NCBI GenBank assembly: GCA_029027825.1
Contig: CP093399.1
Location: 1,178,001-1,242,000 of the forward strand
Reading direction: 5' to 3'
DNA: 64,000 nucleotides
From: Rs1 sp029027825
GTDB taxonomy: Bacteria; Pseudomonadota; Gammaproteobacteria; Pseudomonadales; Balneatricaceae
The notes below the pieces were generated by a model. That model was given only the letters and a program-made list of their open reading frames with translations, was not told the origin of the DNA and did no database searches. The position numbers and the translations under genes are program-made. Position 1 is the stretch's first letter. Each line of letters opens with the position of its first letter. Below are positions 40,783-49,146 of this stretch, piece by piece.

Positions 40783-41946
40783 CTAGAGAATGATATGCGG
40801 CATGAAGCGGGAAAGGTCTTGAGTGACTTTATTTTTATCTTCTCTGACAGAAATACCAGCCGCTTTGCCATTGATTAGCCAAGAGCCAATTAAAGTAAAA
40901 TTATCACCGAAGGCGGGAAGGGGATGATAATCTTGGTAAATAAATCCTTCATCACCATATGGACCGTCTGATGCATATACTTGTTCACCGGCCAAATGAA
41001 TACTAATGTTGGCGCCTTCGCGGGCGAAGATCGGCTTTTTTACATAGTTTGTCAATTGGCTATTTTTTAAGTCTTCCTCAAAATAACTGGCTAAAAGGTT
41101 TGGATGATTGGGGTATAGCTTCCACAGCATTGGCAGAATAGCTTTGTTCGAGAGTACCGATTTCCAGGGCGGCTCAATCCAAGATACTTGGCTGTCGACT
41201 AGGGCATCAGCATAGTCTTCACGTAACATAAATTCCCATGGATAAAGTTTAAACATCCAGCTGATTTTATGGTGGTCTAAATCGGTGAAGCAGCCATCGG
41301 CGGATAAGCCGATATCTTCAATGTAAATAAATTGACAGCTAATTCCCGCGGCAGTGGCGCAATCTTCCAAATATTGCACAGTACCTCTATCTTCATCGGT
41401 GTCTTTACAGCAGGAAAAGTAGAGAGTTTCGTGTAAGTGTTGAAACTTTATTTGGGCAAATCGGTTGATTAGTTTTTCTTGCAAAGAATTAAATTGGTCG
41501 GCTTTACGGCTAAGTTTACCGGCATTTACTTGGTCTTGTAGCCATAGCCATTGCCAAAATCCGGTCTCATAGATGCTGGTGGGAGTGTCTGCATTATTTT
41601 CATAAAACTTTGCAGGGCCACTGCCGCCGTAGGCTAAATCCATACGAGAGTACAGAGAACTCTCTTTGGTTTGCCAAGAATTTCGAATAAAATCCCAGTG
41701 CTGTTCAGGTATTTGAAATTTTTCCAGCCACTGTTGATCGCCAACTACCTTATCTACCACTGCTAGACACATTTGATGAAGCTCCTCGCTCGGTGCCTCT
41801 ATGTCTTGTTCGATTTGCTGTAGAGAAAACTGGTAGTAAGCGGATTCATCCCAGTAAGCTGCGCCGTGCATGGTGTGGAAAGTAAAACCGTATTCACTGG
41901 CGGTGTTTCGCCAGTGTGGGCGCTCTTCAATAATGGATCTAAACAT
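40783..41946 (-). CDS. glutathionylspermidine synthase-like ATP-grasp protein (YjfC/YgiC family)
   Basis: 387 residues. Typical of the C-terminal ligase domain of glutathionylspermidine synthase: SRMDLAYGGSGPAKFYENNA, DTPTSIYETGFWQWLWLQD, LYFSCCKDTDEDRGTVQYLE, then the ATP-binding late part KKPIFAREGANISIHLAGEQ and IYQDYHPLPAFGDNFTLIGS. The amidase domain is absent, as in E. coli YjfC and YgiC, whose activity as peptide-spermidine ligases is uncertain. The start abuts the stop of the YgiB-like gene, the same order as ygiBC. Confidence 0.88.
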   Translation of the reverse strand: MFRSIIEERPHWRNTASEYGFTFHTMHGAAYWDESAYYQFSLQQIEQDIEAPSEELHQMCLAVVDKVVGDQQWLEKFQIPEQHWDFIRNSWQTKESSLYSRMDLAYGGSGPAKFYENNADTPTSIYETGFWQWLWLQDQVNAGKLSRKADQFNSLQEKLINRFAQIKFQHLHETLYFSCCKDTDEDRGTVQYLEDCATAAGISCQFIYIEDIGLSADGCFTDLDHHKISWMFKLYPWEFMLREDYADALVDSQVSWIEPPWKSVLSNKAILPMLWKLYPNHPNLLASYFEEDLKNSQLTNYVKKPIFAREGANISIHLAGEQVYASDGPYGDEGFIYQDYHPLPAFGDNFTLIGSWLINGKAAGISVREDKNKVTQDLSRFMPHIIL

Positions 41947-42558
41947 TTAACCGCCCCAGCTACTACGGGAAGTCTTTCCACCAAACCTGGATTTAGCGGC
42001 AATAGTTGAGCCAAACCCACCTCGAGACATAGTGCGTCTCACGGTTGGTTTTGGCTTAAAAGCATTGTCGTTGACTCGTACTTTATTGCTATTGCTGCTG
42101 CCATACAAAACCCCATCAGTTGATGACCATTTGCCGTAAGCGGGTGAGTGCCTTGAATAGGAAGTGTAAAGAGGTGCTGAACGATAGCCGCCATTGAGAA
42201 TCGAGCTGAACATATAGCCAGCAATAAAGGGCATAAAGATGCTTTGATTGTTTTGCGTGGTATAGGAATTACAGCTGTCGGGGCCAAAATCTTGAATACA
42301 GGCTTGCATTGATGAATATTTTGGGCCACTTTTGACCGCTTCGTTAACCGCCTCTTTATATGCCAGCTCACACTGTTCTACTTGATCAGGATTACCAGAA
42401 ATGCAATCTTCAGCGGATCGATAAACTTGTGTCTCTTCCGTCGGGTCGCTGCAAGCTACTAATGTTCCCGCCGCGACGGCTAATACAATAGGCTTAAAAG
42501 CAAACAGTTTAGGGCTTTTACGCATCACATCTAAATCGATATTTTCAGTCCGTTTCAT
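41947..42558 (-). CDS. YgiB-like lipoprotein (DUF1190)
   Basis: 203 residues with GGGAG before ATG. The N-terminus FKPIVLAVAAGTLVACSDPT has a lipobox-like LVAC, so a lipid-anchored envelope protein is likely. DUF1190 features follow: VYRSAEDCISGNPDQVEQCE and YSSMQACIQDFGPDSC with paired cysteines, then a low-complexity Ser/Gly-rich tail (TMSRGGFGSTIAAKSRFGGK). It lies directly before the ATP-grasp gene, as in ygiBC and yjfMC. Confidence 0.85.
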   Translation of the reverse strand: MKRTENIDLDVMRKSPKLFAFKPIVLAVAAGTLVACSDPTEETQVYRSAEDCISGNPDQVEQCELAYKEAVNEAVKSGPKYSSMQACIQDFGPDSCNSYTTQNNQSIFMPFIAGYMFSSILNGGYRSAPLYTSYSRHSPAYGKWSSTDGVLYGSSNSNKVRVNDNAFKPKPTVRRTMSRGGFGSTIAAKSRFGGKTSRSSWGG

Positions 42559-42571
42559 GATCAGCTCCCTG

Positions 42572-42988
42572 TTAGTAAGTCATACAAGCGGCATTTAACA
42601 AACCGACAGCAATGGACGTTCCGCCCAGTACAATGCCTGCTGAAACTTCATTATCGTTGATGCGCTGCACAATTTTTGGCATAAAGACAAAACGCACCAT
42701 GGCAAAGGCGATGGTTTGTGCCACTAAGGCGACAATCCCCCAGACGACATAATCGACTAGGGATTCAGAGTTGGATGCAGCGCTAGCTAGTGCCAGTGCA
42801 AAACCAATCACAGCACCCATAAAGCCGATAGCGGCAGCAGTATTCTGCTCTTCCTTAACCAACTTCCATTCATTCTGCGGTGTGACTAGTGTGTAGACAA
42901 ATTTGAAGGTCAGTAATAAAGCAATTGAAACACCGAAATAAATGGCAAAATCTATTAGGCCTAGCAGTGAATCTTGTATCGCTTCCAT
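42572..42988 (-). CDS. DUF350 membrane protein (YjfL family)
   Basis: 138 residues with four membrane helices in two repeats: FAIYFGVSIALLLTFKFVYT, AAIGFMGAVIGFALALASAA, VVWGIVALVAQTIAFAMVRF, AGIVLGGTSIAVGLLNAACM. This is the YjfL/DUF350 pattern. AAGGAGCTCCT precedes the ATG. The YgiB-like gene follows 13 bp later. Upstream, a MITE separates it from the YjfK-like gene. Confidence 0.88.
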   Translation of the reverse strand: MEAIQDSLLGLIDFAIYFGVSIALLLTFKFVYTLVTPQNEWKLVKEEQNTAAAIGFMGAVIGFALALASAASNSESLVDYVVWGIVALVAQTIAFAMVRFVFMPKIVQRINDNEVSAGIVLGGTSIAVGLLNAACMTY

Positions 42989-43053
42989 AAGAGGAGCTCC
43001 TTAAAATAATTGTAATAAAGATTTATGTTAAAAATAAATCATCAGTTGGCTTT

Positions 43054-43216
43054 TGTTAATCAGTGACCTTACTGTACTACATAGCGCAAGCTGTTGATTG
43101 TAAGGTAGTTAGAAAAAGTCACTGTATTGATAAATGTAGTAGGTGCTTTTTGATTTTACTTCATTGTAAAACCAGTATTTCACGCTCTGTATTCGCTTTG
43201 AAGCCATTGCTTCAGA
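43054..43216 (-). mobile_element. degenerate MITE copy inside the YjfI-PspA operon
   Basis: 163 bp in reverse orientation: AATCAGTGACCTTACTGTAC at the left, ACATAGCGCAAGC and GTAAAACCAGTATTTCACGC inside, and GAAGCCATTGCTTCAGA at the right. It matches the copy at 37807 with many changes. The terminal CCTG/CAGG bases are altered and no target duplication is left. It fills most of the only large gap in this operon. Confidence 0.65.
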
Positions 43217-43233
43217 TTCTAGCTTATCCCTAG

Positions 43234-43887
43234 TTATCCAATGATATCAATGTCTGCAGGTTTTAAATCAAAACCGGTCATTTTTACTAAACAACGATCA
43301 GCACGGTTATCGATAATTTTTTCTTCGCCAGAGAGCATTACATATTCAAAAAAGTCTGCTTTGATCTCGCGCTCATAAAGCATGCTAAATTGATCTGTTT
43401 CAGAGATCGATCCATCCTGCGCATAAGTTTTTTCGGTCATCGCGACAGGTGCGGCCAGTTCACCAGCGGCATTTTCCCAAACAGGGGAATAATTGTTACC
43501 CTCTAGCGCGAGTGTTGTCACACTAATACTAGAGTTGATTACGGTATCCCACTGGTTTTCTGTGCTAATACTTTGGGTGTCATAAAAATACCAGAGCTTA
43601 ACATCGGTGATATGATTTTCGGTCATTCCGCCTTCCAGTAATACTTGAATAAAGCCATCGTCATCAGTGTAGTATCTTAGGACCGTAGTTACATCGTCTA
43701 ACTTTACTTCCCCTACCGCTTGAATTAAATGAGTACTGGCAGCCCCTGTAATAATTAAATCGGGCTCAATTAAACGCAGTTTTAAGCTGTCTAGTTCAAA
43801 GGCGCCGCCTATCCTTAAACCGATGATTTCTGGAGCGGTGTCTTTGACTTCCTCTACATCGTTTTTACCGAACCATTTTTTAAACAT
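43234..43887 (-). CDS. YjfK-like protein (DUF2491)
   Basis: 217 residues with AGGAAG before ATG. No signal peptide or membrane helix. It begins MFKKWFGKNDVEEVKDTAPE, the acidic lead-in of DUF2491 proteins, then GLRIGGAFELDSLKLRLIEP, ITDVKLWYFYDTQSI and a late QFSMLYEREI segment. YjfK always accompanies the PspA paralogue YjfJ in E. coli-type operons, as here. Function unknown; likely cytoplasmic. Confidence 0.85.
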   Translation of the reverse strand: MFKKWFGKNDVEEVKDTAPEIIGLRIGGAFELDSLKLRLIEPDLIITGAASTHLIQAVGEVKLDDVTTVLRYYTDDDGFIQVLLEGGMTENHITDVKLWYFYDTQSISTENQWDTVINSSISVTTLALEGNNYSPVWENAAGELAAPVAMTEKTYAQDGSISETDQFSMLYEREIKADFFEYVMLSGEEKIIDNRADRCLVKMTGFDLKPADIDIIG

Positions 43888-43897
43888 AATACTCTTC

Positions 43898-44932
43898 CTA
43901 GCTCCAATCTATGTGCTTGATACGCTGTGCAGCGATATAAAACAAAGTATTACCGGGCTCAATTATTTTATCAAGCTCGGGGTTTAATTCCAGAGAATCA
44001 GGACCTTGTGTAGAAATACCAATTAGCGTCGCCTGGTATTGCTGTTTAAACTTATTAAACAGGTTTTCAAAGGGGGTCGCCGCTGTTGCAGTGTAATTGA
44101 TGGAGTACTGGGTCATGCCTTTGTTGGAATCGAGTAGCTGTTGATGCAGCAAACCAGAACCTGGATCCATCGCTGATTTTGCCAGCATTTCTACAGCCAC
44201 AGAAGGCATGCTTTCAACGTTAGGGCAGTGACTTTTTAATAGCGCGCCCAGTTGTTCATCTTTGAAATAGGCGATTATGTGTGCATCGGGATTTTGTTGT
44301 GAGCAGAAGAGGGCGGTGGTCATGGTCATATCATCTTCCGGGTTGTCGATGATGATACAGGCGGCATTATTAATAGAGGCTCTTTGCATCTCTACTTCAC
44401 TGCTAAAACTGCTGGTTTTGACGAAACCTATTTTATCCGGTAAAGGGTTTTCTATATCTGCCTTGACGCACAAGGCAATGTTTTTAATTTTGCTATGATC
44501 TTGGGTTTCTTTTAAAAGTAAACGAATTAGCTGTAGAGTTCTATTGCCGTTCCAACCAATCACAAGAATGTGGTTTTCGTAGTTAAGTGCTTTCAATCCC
44601 TGTACTCCTTTTCGCCATTGATATGAAACAAATGAAGCGATCCGACCAATCACCAGACCAAATAAGCTAAGTCCGAAAGGAATAACAAACAGCGCCGTCG
44701 CGTACTTCCCCTGAGAAGTGGCCGGTGAAAAATCACCGTAGCCGACGGTGGACGCGGTTACCATGATCCAATAAAAAAAATTAGAGTCTCTAGTGATAGA
44801 TGTTTCACCACAGAGCTCTAAAATTATCCAACTGGCACTCATATAAATGGCGATGGCAATAAAAATACTGTGCCATCGCAAATCTATAAAGTACTTAACA
44901 AGGACCTTGCGGAGCCTATCAAATGAAGTCAT
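43898..44932 (-). CDS. potassium channel with TrkA-N domain
   Basis: About 344 residues from ATG 44932, five bases after the PspA stop (a TTG 18 bases upstream is an alternative). There are two membrane helices around a pore loop with the potassium selectivity filter TVGYGD (in FYWIMVTASTVGYGDFSPAT). Then a Rossmann TrkA-N/RCK domain begins ENHILVIGWNGNRTLQLIRL and continues with IIIDNPEDDMTMTTALFCSQ. A final RCK-C-like part (ELNPELDKIIEPGNTLFYIA) ends the protein. It is a Kch/MthK-type ligand-gated channel. Its place inside the YjfJK operon suggests coupling of ion flow to membrane stress. Confidence 0.9.
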   Translation of the reverse strand: MTSFDRLRKVLVKYFIDLRWHSIFIAIAIYMSASWIILELCGETSITRDSNFFYWIMVTASTVGYGDFSPATSQGKYATALFVIPFGLSLFGLVIGRIASFVSYQWRKGVQGLKALNYENHILVIGWNGNRTLQLIRLLLKETQDHSKIKNIALCVKADIENPLPDKIGFVKTSSFSSEVEMQRASINNAACIIIDNPEDDMTMTTALFCSQQNPDAHIIAYFKDEQLGALLKSHCPNVESMPSVAVEMLAKSAMDPGSGLLHQQLLDSNKGMTQYSINYTATAATPFENLFNKFKQQYQATLIGISTQGPDSLELNPELDKIIEPGNTLFYIAAQRIKHIDWS

Positions 44933-44936
44933 TCGA

Positions 44937-45623
44937 TTATTTTTTACCAAGAATTCGGGCTAACTCATCATCAGCTGAAGAGCTGCTGCCAGTGATTCCC
45001 GCGCTTTTCAAACGATTAGCTAATTCATCACCCGACTCATCAGCCGCGAGCTCCGAAGCCGCTTCCATCTCAGCTTGACGCTGTTTTTGACGATCTTGAA
45101 TCCGCGATAGTGATTCGGCAGCTGTTTTCATTTTTCCATTTGCACCTAAATGCCTAGATGATACTGCTGCTTGGGCTTTTTGCACTGATTCAGTCGCCTT
45201 CACCATATCAACTTGCTGTTCCATGCGGCGCAAGTTATTTTTAGCTTGGCTGATATTAGTGCGTAGTGTCGTTTCAGAATGGGTAAACTGATCAACGTAC
45301 TGCTGCTCAGATTCCATTTGTCCGCGAATATCTACCACTTTGCGAGCGCAATCTAGGGCCAGTGCTTGATCTCCTTTGCTGCTGGCTGCTGCTGCATGAC
45401 TTTCATACTCACTGATAGAGCCTTGTAAACTAGCCACTTTTTGCTGTGCTAATTTACGTTTAGCCATAATCTGAGTGAGCGAGTGATCAGAGTTTCTAAG
45501 CTCCGTTTTGGCCTCGCGAATTTCTTGATCTAAAATGCGCAATGCCTGGCTGTCAGCTACTGATTCAGCGGCTTCATTAACGCCACCTTTTACTGCAGAA
45601 ACTAGTCTTTTCCATACACTCAT
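44937..45623 (-). CDS. PspA/IM30-family protein (YjfJ type)
   Basis: 228 residues, almost entirely coiled coil. It starts MSVWKRLVSAVKGGVNEAAE and continues ALRILDQEIREAKTELRNSD, MAKRKLAQQKVASLQGSISE, KVVDIRGQMESEQQYVDQFT. This is the ESCRT-III-like fold of PspA, here of the YjfJ branch. These proteins polymerise on damaged membranes. It is followed by the channel gene with a 4-bp gap. The C-terminal ISSSSADDELARILGKK-like end is a family feature. Confidence 0.9.
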   Translation of the reverse strand: MSVWKRLVSAVKGGVNEAAESVADSQALRILDQEIREAKTELRNSDHSLTQIMAKRKLAQQKVASLQGSISEYESHAAAASSKGDQALALDCARKVVDIRGQMESEQQYVDQFTHSETTLRTNISQAKNNLRRMEQQVDMVKATESVQKAQAAVSSRHLGANGKMKTAAESLSRIQDRQKQRQAEMEAASELAADESGDELANRLKSAGITGSSSSADDELARILGKK

Positions 45624-45637
45624 GTGTGATACCTCTA

Positions 45638-46027
45638 TTACTTTAAATAGTCTTCGTATGCATCTAAGAAAGCGGCGACATTATCAAATAATGTTTCAAC
45701 TTCAATGATGATACTCTCTTCTTTAGATTGTGATGATAATGCACCAAATGCCATATAATAATCATCACCTTCAACATGTGTAATGCCGATGGTGGTTAGT
45801 GGGAACACTTGGTGAGTTTTCAAAATTTGTTCATTTAATGCGCTTGTGTCTGCAACTGAACTACTGGCAAAGAGGATAGATTCAACCACAATTTGTGCAC
45901 CGCTGACCGCGATATATGCATCTAATCCATCTTCGTTAGTAATAAACAGACAGTCGTTCTCACTGTGTACCACCCAATTACTTTGTTTTGCTAGTAAACC
46001 TTCAATAGTTGAAAGATCCCAACTCAT
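45638..46027 (-). CDS. YjfI-like protein (DUF2170)
   Basis: 129 residues with TAGGAGAT before ATG. It begins MSWDLSTIEGLLAKQSNWVV, then DAYIAVSGAQIVVESILFAS and YYMAFGALSSQSKEESIIIE, matching DUF2170 proteins. These precede yjfJ in E. coli. It is small, soluble and acidic, probably a cytoplasmic partner of the PspA-like protein. It is the first gene of the leftward operon, and the divergent DUF6471 gene begins 175 bp away. Confidence 0.88.
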   Translation of the reverse strand: MSWDLSTIEGLLAKQSNWVVHSENDCLFITNEDGLDAYIAVSGAQIVVESILFASSSVADTSALNEQILKTHQVFPLTTIGITHVEGDDYYMAFGALSSQSKEESIIIEVETLFDNVAAFLDAYEDYLK

Positions 46028-46202
46028 GTTTGCATCTCCTAAAATATATAATCATTACACTCGACGTGTGCTGATTAAGCTTATAATATATAATAAATAA
46101 GATCTGTAAAGTAGAAATAATAGTTTTTTGCAATTTATTTTGTTTTTTTGTAAATTATAACTTACAAAACTATACATTCAATGACATTAAGGTAGCCAAT
46201 AC

Positions 46203-46472
46203 ATGCCCGATATCCCCCTCAATACTGATTACAGAGAGCTAATAAGCCGGATTGTTAAATCCGAAATGTCAAAACGTAAAATCAGATATGAAGATTTAAG
46301 CCAGTCATTAGCTGATCTTGGTACCATACAAACCAGTGCGAATTTAAGAAATAAGATTAATCGAGGGATCATGGGGGCCGATTTGTTTATCCAATTAATA
46401 CTGGTATTAAATGTTAAACAGATTGATAGAGAATCCATCCTCGATATTGTATCTAGTCTCCATGATACTTAA
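46203..46472 (+). CDS. DUF6471 protein, probable HTH regulator
   Basis: 89 residues. The sequence ELISRIVKSEMSKRKIRYED, LSQSLADLGTIQTSANLRNK and INRGIMGADLFIQLILVLNV follows the DUF6471 pattern, which resembles a phage-repressor-like helix-turn-helix (NLRNKI-RG-- as recognition part). It is divergent from the YjfI-PspA operon across an AT-rich 175-bp gap and is a plausible regulator of it. DNA binding is inferred, not shown. Confidence 0.7.
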   Translation: MPDIPLNTDYRELISRIVKSEMSKRKIRYEDLSQSLADLGTIQTSANLRNKINRGIMGADLFIQLILVLNVKQIDRESILDIVSSLHDT

Positions 46473-46541
46473 AAGAGAAAAATATACAGTATTCCCTGTT
46501 GAAATACATGATGAAAATTAAAAAATCCTAAAAAGAAAGCA

Positions 46542-46567
46542 GGCTGTAAAAAAATATTTTTCACAGT
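46542..46567. terminator. two-way terminator-like hairpin
   Basis: GGCTGTAAAAA and TTTTTCACAGTCC around 46542-46567 pair with one bulge, giving an A-tract on one side and a T-tract on the other. It lies between the rightward DUF6471 gene and the leftward M24 peptidase gene, as expected for a shared terminator. Confidence 0.5.
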
Positions 46568-46641
46568 CCGTCTCTTACTGATCAAGAATAGCGCCGCTAG
46601 CTTTGTATGCCTAAGGCGCGTGATGTTTGTTCCCAGGCTGC

Positions 46642-47859
46642 TTAGCGCTGGTAAGCAAAAGGATCATCAATAGAAAAAGAGGGCTCGGTGAACCATACTG
46701 GACCTACCTCGCTCATATAAAAATGGTCTTCTAAGCGAATCCCGAATTCATTTGGGATCACCAGCATTGGCTCATTAGAAAAGCACATACCTATGGCTAG
46801 CAGCGTATTTTCTGCTCTGTTTAGATAGGGCCATTCATGGATGTCTAAACCAATTCCGTGTCCTGTTCTGTGTGGGCAGCCGGGGGTTTGATAGTCAGGG
46901 CCCATCCCTTGCGATGCTAAATAAGCCCGCGCTGCTATATCCACATTGGCGCATGGATCACATAAAACAGCTGAATTAATAGACGCTTGCTGATCATTTT
47001 TTTCAACATTCCACAGTTCGCGCTGACGGGAGCTGGGCTCGCCAAATACATAACTTCTAGTGATGTCTGAAATATAATTCTCAACCATACAGCCAGTGTC
47101 AATTAATACCATGTCGCCATTTTTTAATGGCTGTGGATTTTTCACGCCATGTGGAAAAGAGGAGTCGATGCCAAAGAGTACTATACAAAAATAAGAACCT
47201 TTAGTGGCCCCCATTTTTCGATGCGCAGCATCGATGAATTCTGTGACTTCTGTAGTGCTGATACCTTCTCTGAGAATCCTAGCGGTGGCTTTTTGCACCG
47301 TCAGAGTGATATCTTTGGCGCTTTGCATTAAAGCTATTTCGCGAGCGGATTTAATTGCTCGACAACCCGCGGTGATCTCTTTGGCACAGACCAGTGAATA
47401 GTTGGCCGCTATAGATGCAATCCCATTGCTGATAAAAAATGGGGTGGCTTCATCAATGCCAATATCGCCTTTCTCTATACCCATCTGGTTGAGGGTGTCG
47501 GTGAATAGTTGGTAGGGGCTCTGATGTTCTTGCCAAGCGACTATATCGCCTGGGATTCCCATGAATTGAAGAATAGTACCTTGCTCGAAATAGGGGACTA
47601 TATAGATAGGTGCGCCTTGTGCCGGCAAAATAGCACCGACCATACGTTCACTACCGTGCCATCGAGTACCGGTAAAATAAAATAAATTGGTGCCAGCATT
47701 CAGATATAGAGCAGCGATATTATGTTGCTGCATGAGCTGTTGCGCACTCGCGATGCGCTCTTTAAATTCATTAGTACTGATCGGCAGAATATCTGTACAT
47801 TGGTTGGATAGTTTAGCCAGTTCCGTTGCGGCATCAGAGCCGCCTACACCTATTGTCAT
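46642..47859 (-). CDS. M24-family metallopeptidase (Xaa-Pro aminopeptidase-like)
   Basis: About 405 residues from ATG 47859, which has GAGGA eight bases upstream. The N-terminal creatinase domain contains ALYLNAGTNLFYFTGTRWHG. The pita-bread domain has the five metal ligands spread over VLIDTGCMVENYISDITRSY, CPHRTGHGIGLDIHEWPYL, FSNEPMLVIPNEFGIRLEDH. It should remove N-terminal residues next to proline from peptides. It is transcribed alone. Length is normal for the aminopeptidase P / prolidase family. Confidence 0.9.
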   Translation of the reverse strand: MTIGVGGSDAATELAKLSNQCTDILPISTNEFKERIASAQQLMQQHNIAALYLNAGTNLFYFTGTRWHGSERMVGAILPAQGAPIYIVPYFEQGTILQFMGIPGDIVAWQEHQSPYQLFTDTLNQMGIEKGDIGIDEATPFFISNGIASIAANYSLVCAKEITAGCRAIKSAREIALMQSAKDITLTVQKATARILREGISTTEVTEFIDAAHRKMGATKGSYFCIVLFGIDSSFPHGVKNPQPLKNGDMVLIDTGCMVENYISDITRSYVFGEPSSRQRELWNVEKNDQQASINSAVLCDPCANVDIAARAYLASQGMGPDYQTPGCPHRTGHGIGLDIHEWPYLNRAENTLLAIGMCFSNEPMLVIPNEFGIRLEDHFYMSEVGPVWFTEPSFSIDDPFAYQR

Positions 47860-48034
47860 TCTTATGTTCCTCATAAATACCAATATAAAATTTGTATCGG
47901 GTTACCACAATGAGGCGCCACTCTAGATGTTATTCGCGCACTTTGCACGACAATATTTACATCGAAAGTGCTTTTAAAAGGCTTTGCTGGTAGGCATTAA
48001 CAGGCTCCTTTAGGTGCCTGTTAATGGATAGCAA

Positions 48035-48886
48035 TTAGTTTATCGGAAACTGCTGTGGCTGGAACATCACATTTTTCTTAAATAGCCTAACTTGTTCTAT
48101 TCTCACCGCTTCCAATTCACAGTGAAAATGCTCGGTTGATTTTCCATCCAACTTAGCGAAATATTTTTTGCTAAATAAAGATCTATTATTGTAAAAATCG
48201 TATAAATCCTGGCGCTCTTGGACGGTTAAATCGTCGCCACACTTAGAGATAATCCATTCTGAATATCCCTCTGGTGGTGAGGTGTGCATTTTATAGACGG
48301 TTTGTTTTTGTACATATGACATTGAGTTTGAAGGGGTGGCAAACATTTCATCAACGAGAGCTTTAGTGGCTCCCATCGCCAGCATATATTTTTCTACAAA
48401 AGAGCGAAGACTGCGATACTTAACGGTTGCCTGTTCGGCGTTTAGTTTTGAAAAAAATTGGCGATTGAATTTGGGTCGATGTAAGCCAAACACTCCACGT
48501 TTATCAGCGCTATGATTGACGCTGCCAAGGGAGATAAATACACAGGCACTATTGCATTTTTCGGACTCGAAACTGAGTAAATATTTACGCACAAAAGTAC
48601 CAATTTTCAGGGCTTCCATCACATTACCGCCCTTAGAATTTAGCAGCAGTTTTTGCGGAATATCCTGTTGTTGTTTAATCAGACGTAGCATCTTATGGTA
48701 GTCGCCTTTGACGATTTCACCATTGATGTGCAAATTGGCGAAAGGACTTTCACCGCTAAAAAACATTTGTGCGCAGAAAGCGTTGGCAGATAACAACAAG
48801 CACGCAACGCTGCAAATTTTTACACATCGAGTCAGTAAATGAGATGAAAAGAGGTGGGACAATGACTTTAAAATACTAGTTGCCAT
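48035..48886 (-). CDS. periplasmic ClpP-like (COG3904) protein
   Basis: About 283 residues from ATG 48886, picked because AGGA lies five bases upstream; the open frame extends 37 codons further. A signal peptide (VKICSVACLLLSANAFCAQM) is followed by a ClpP/crotonase-like fold: HINGEIVKGDYHKMLRLIKQ, KLLLNSKGGNVMEALKIGTF, then CNSACVFISLGSVNHSADKR and FGLHRP. The serine after N-S-A-C is at the ClpP nucleophile position. Such proteins are called predicted periplasmic proteases without known substrates. No helper gene is adjacent. Confidence 0.75.
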   Translation of the reverse strand: MATSILKSLSHLFSSHLLTRCVKICSVACLLLSANAFCAQMFFSGESPFANLHINGEIVKGDYHKMLRLIKQQQDIPQKLLLNSKGGNVMEALKIGTFVRKYLLSFESEKCNSACVFISLGSVNHSADKRGVFGLHRPKFNRQFFSKLNAEQATVKYRSLRSFVEKYMLAMGATKALVDEMFATPSNSMSYVQKQTVYKMHTSPPEGYSEWIISKCGDDLTVQERQDLYDFYNNRSLFSKKYFAKLDGKSTEHFHCELEAVRIEQVRLFKKNVMFQPQQFPIN

Positions 48887-49146
48887 GAGCATCCTATAGC
48901 AGAGTGAAAAATAATAGGACGTAAATACCAGCATCCTGCGAATGGGGCTAAAACTACCACAAGGGTTGGTATTAGGAAACAGTTGCGAGCGATTCATCTA
49001 CTTTATAGGCTGTTTTTTAGCTTGTTGAAGAAGTCTAGTGTTTCAGCCATAGCAGCGTTGCAGTTTAGTCATTTTGTTAGTCTTGTCAGACTGGGCTTAA
49101 ATCTGGACTGAAAGAGGCTGCTACGTACCATCGTTTATCAGCATCA

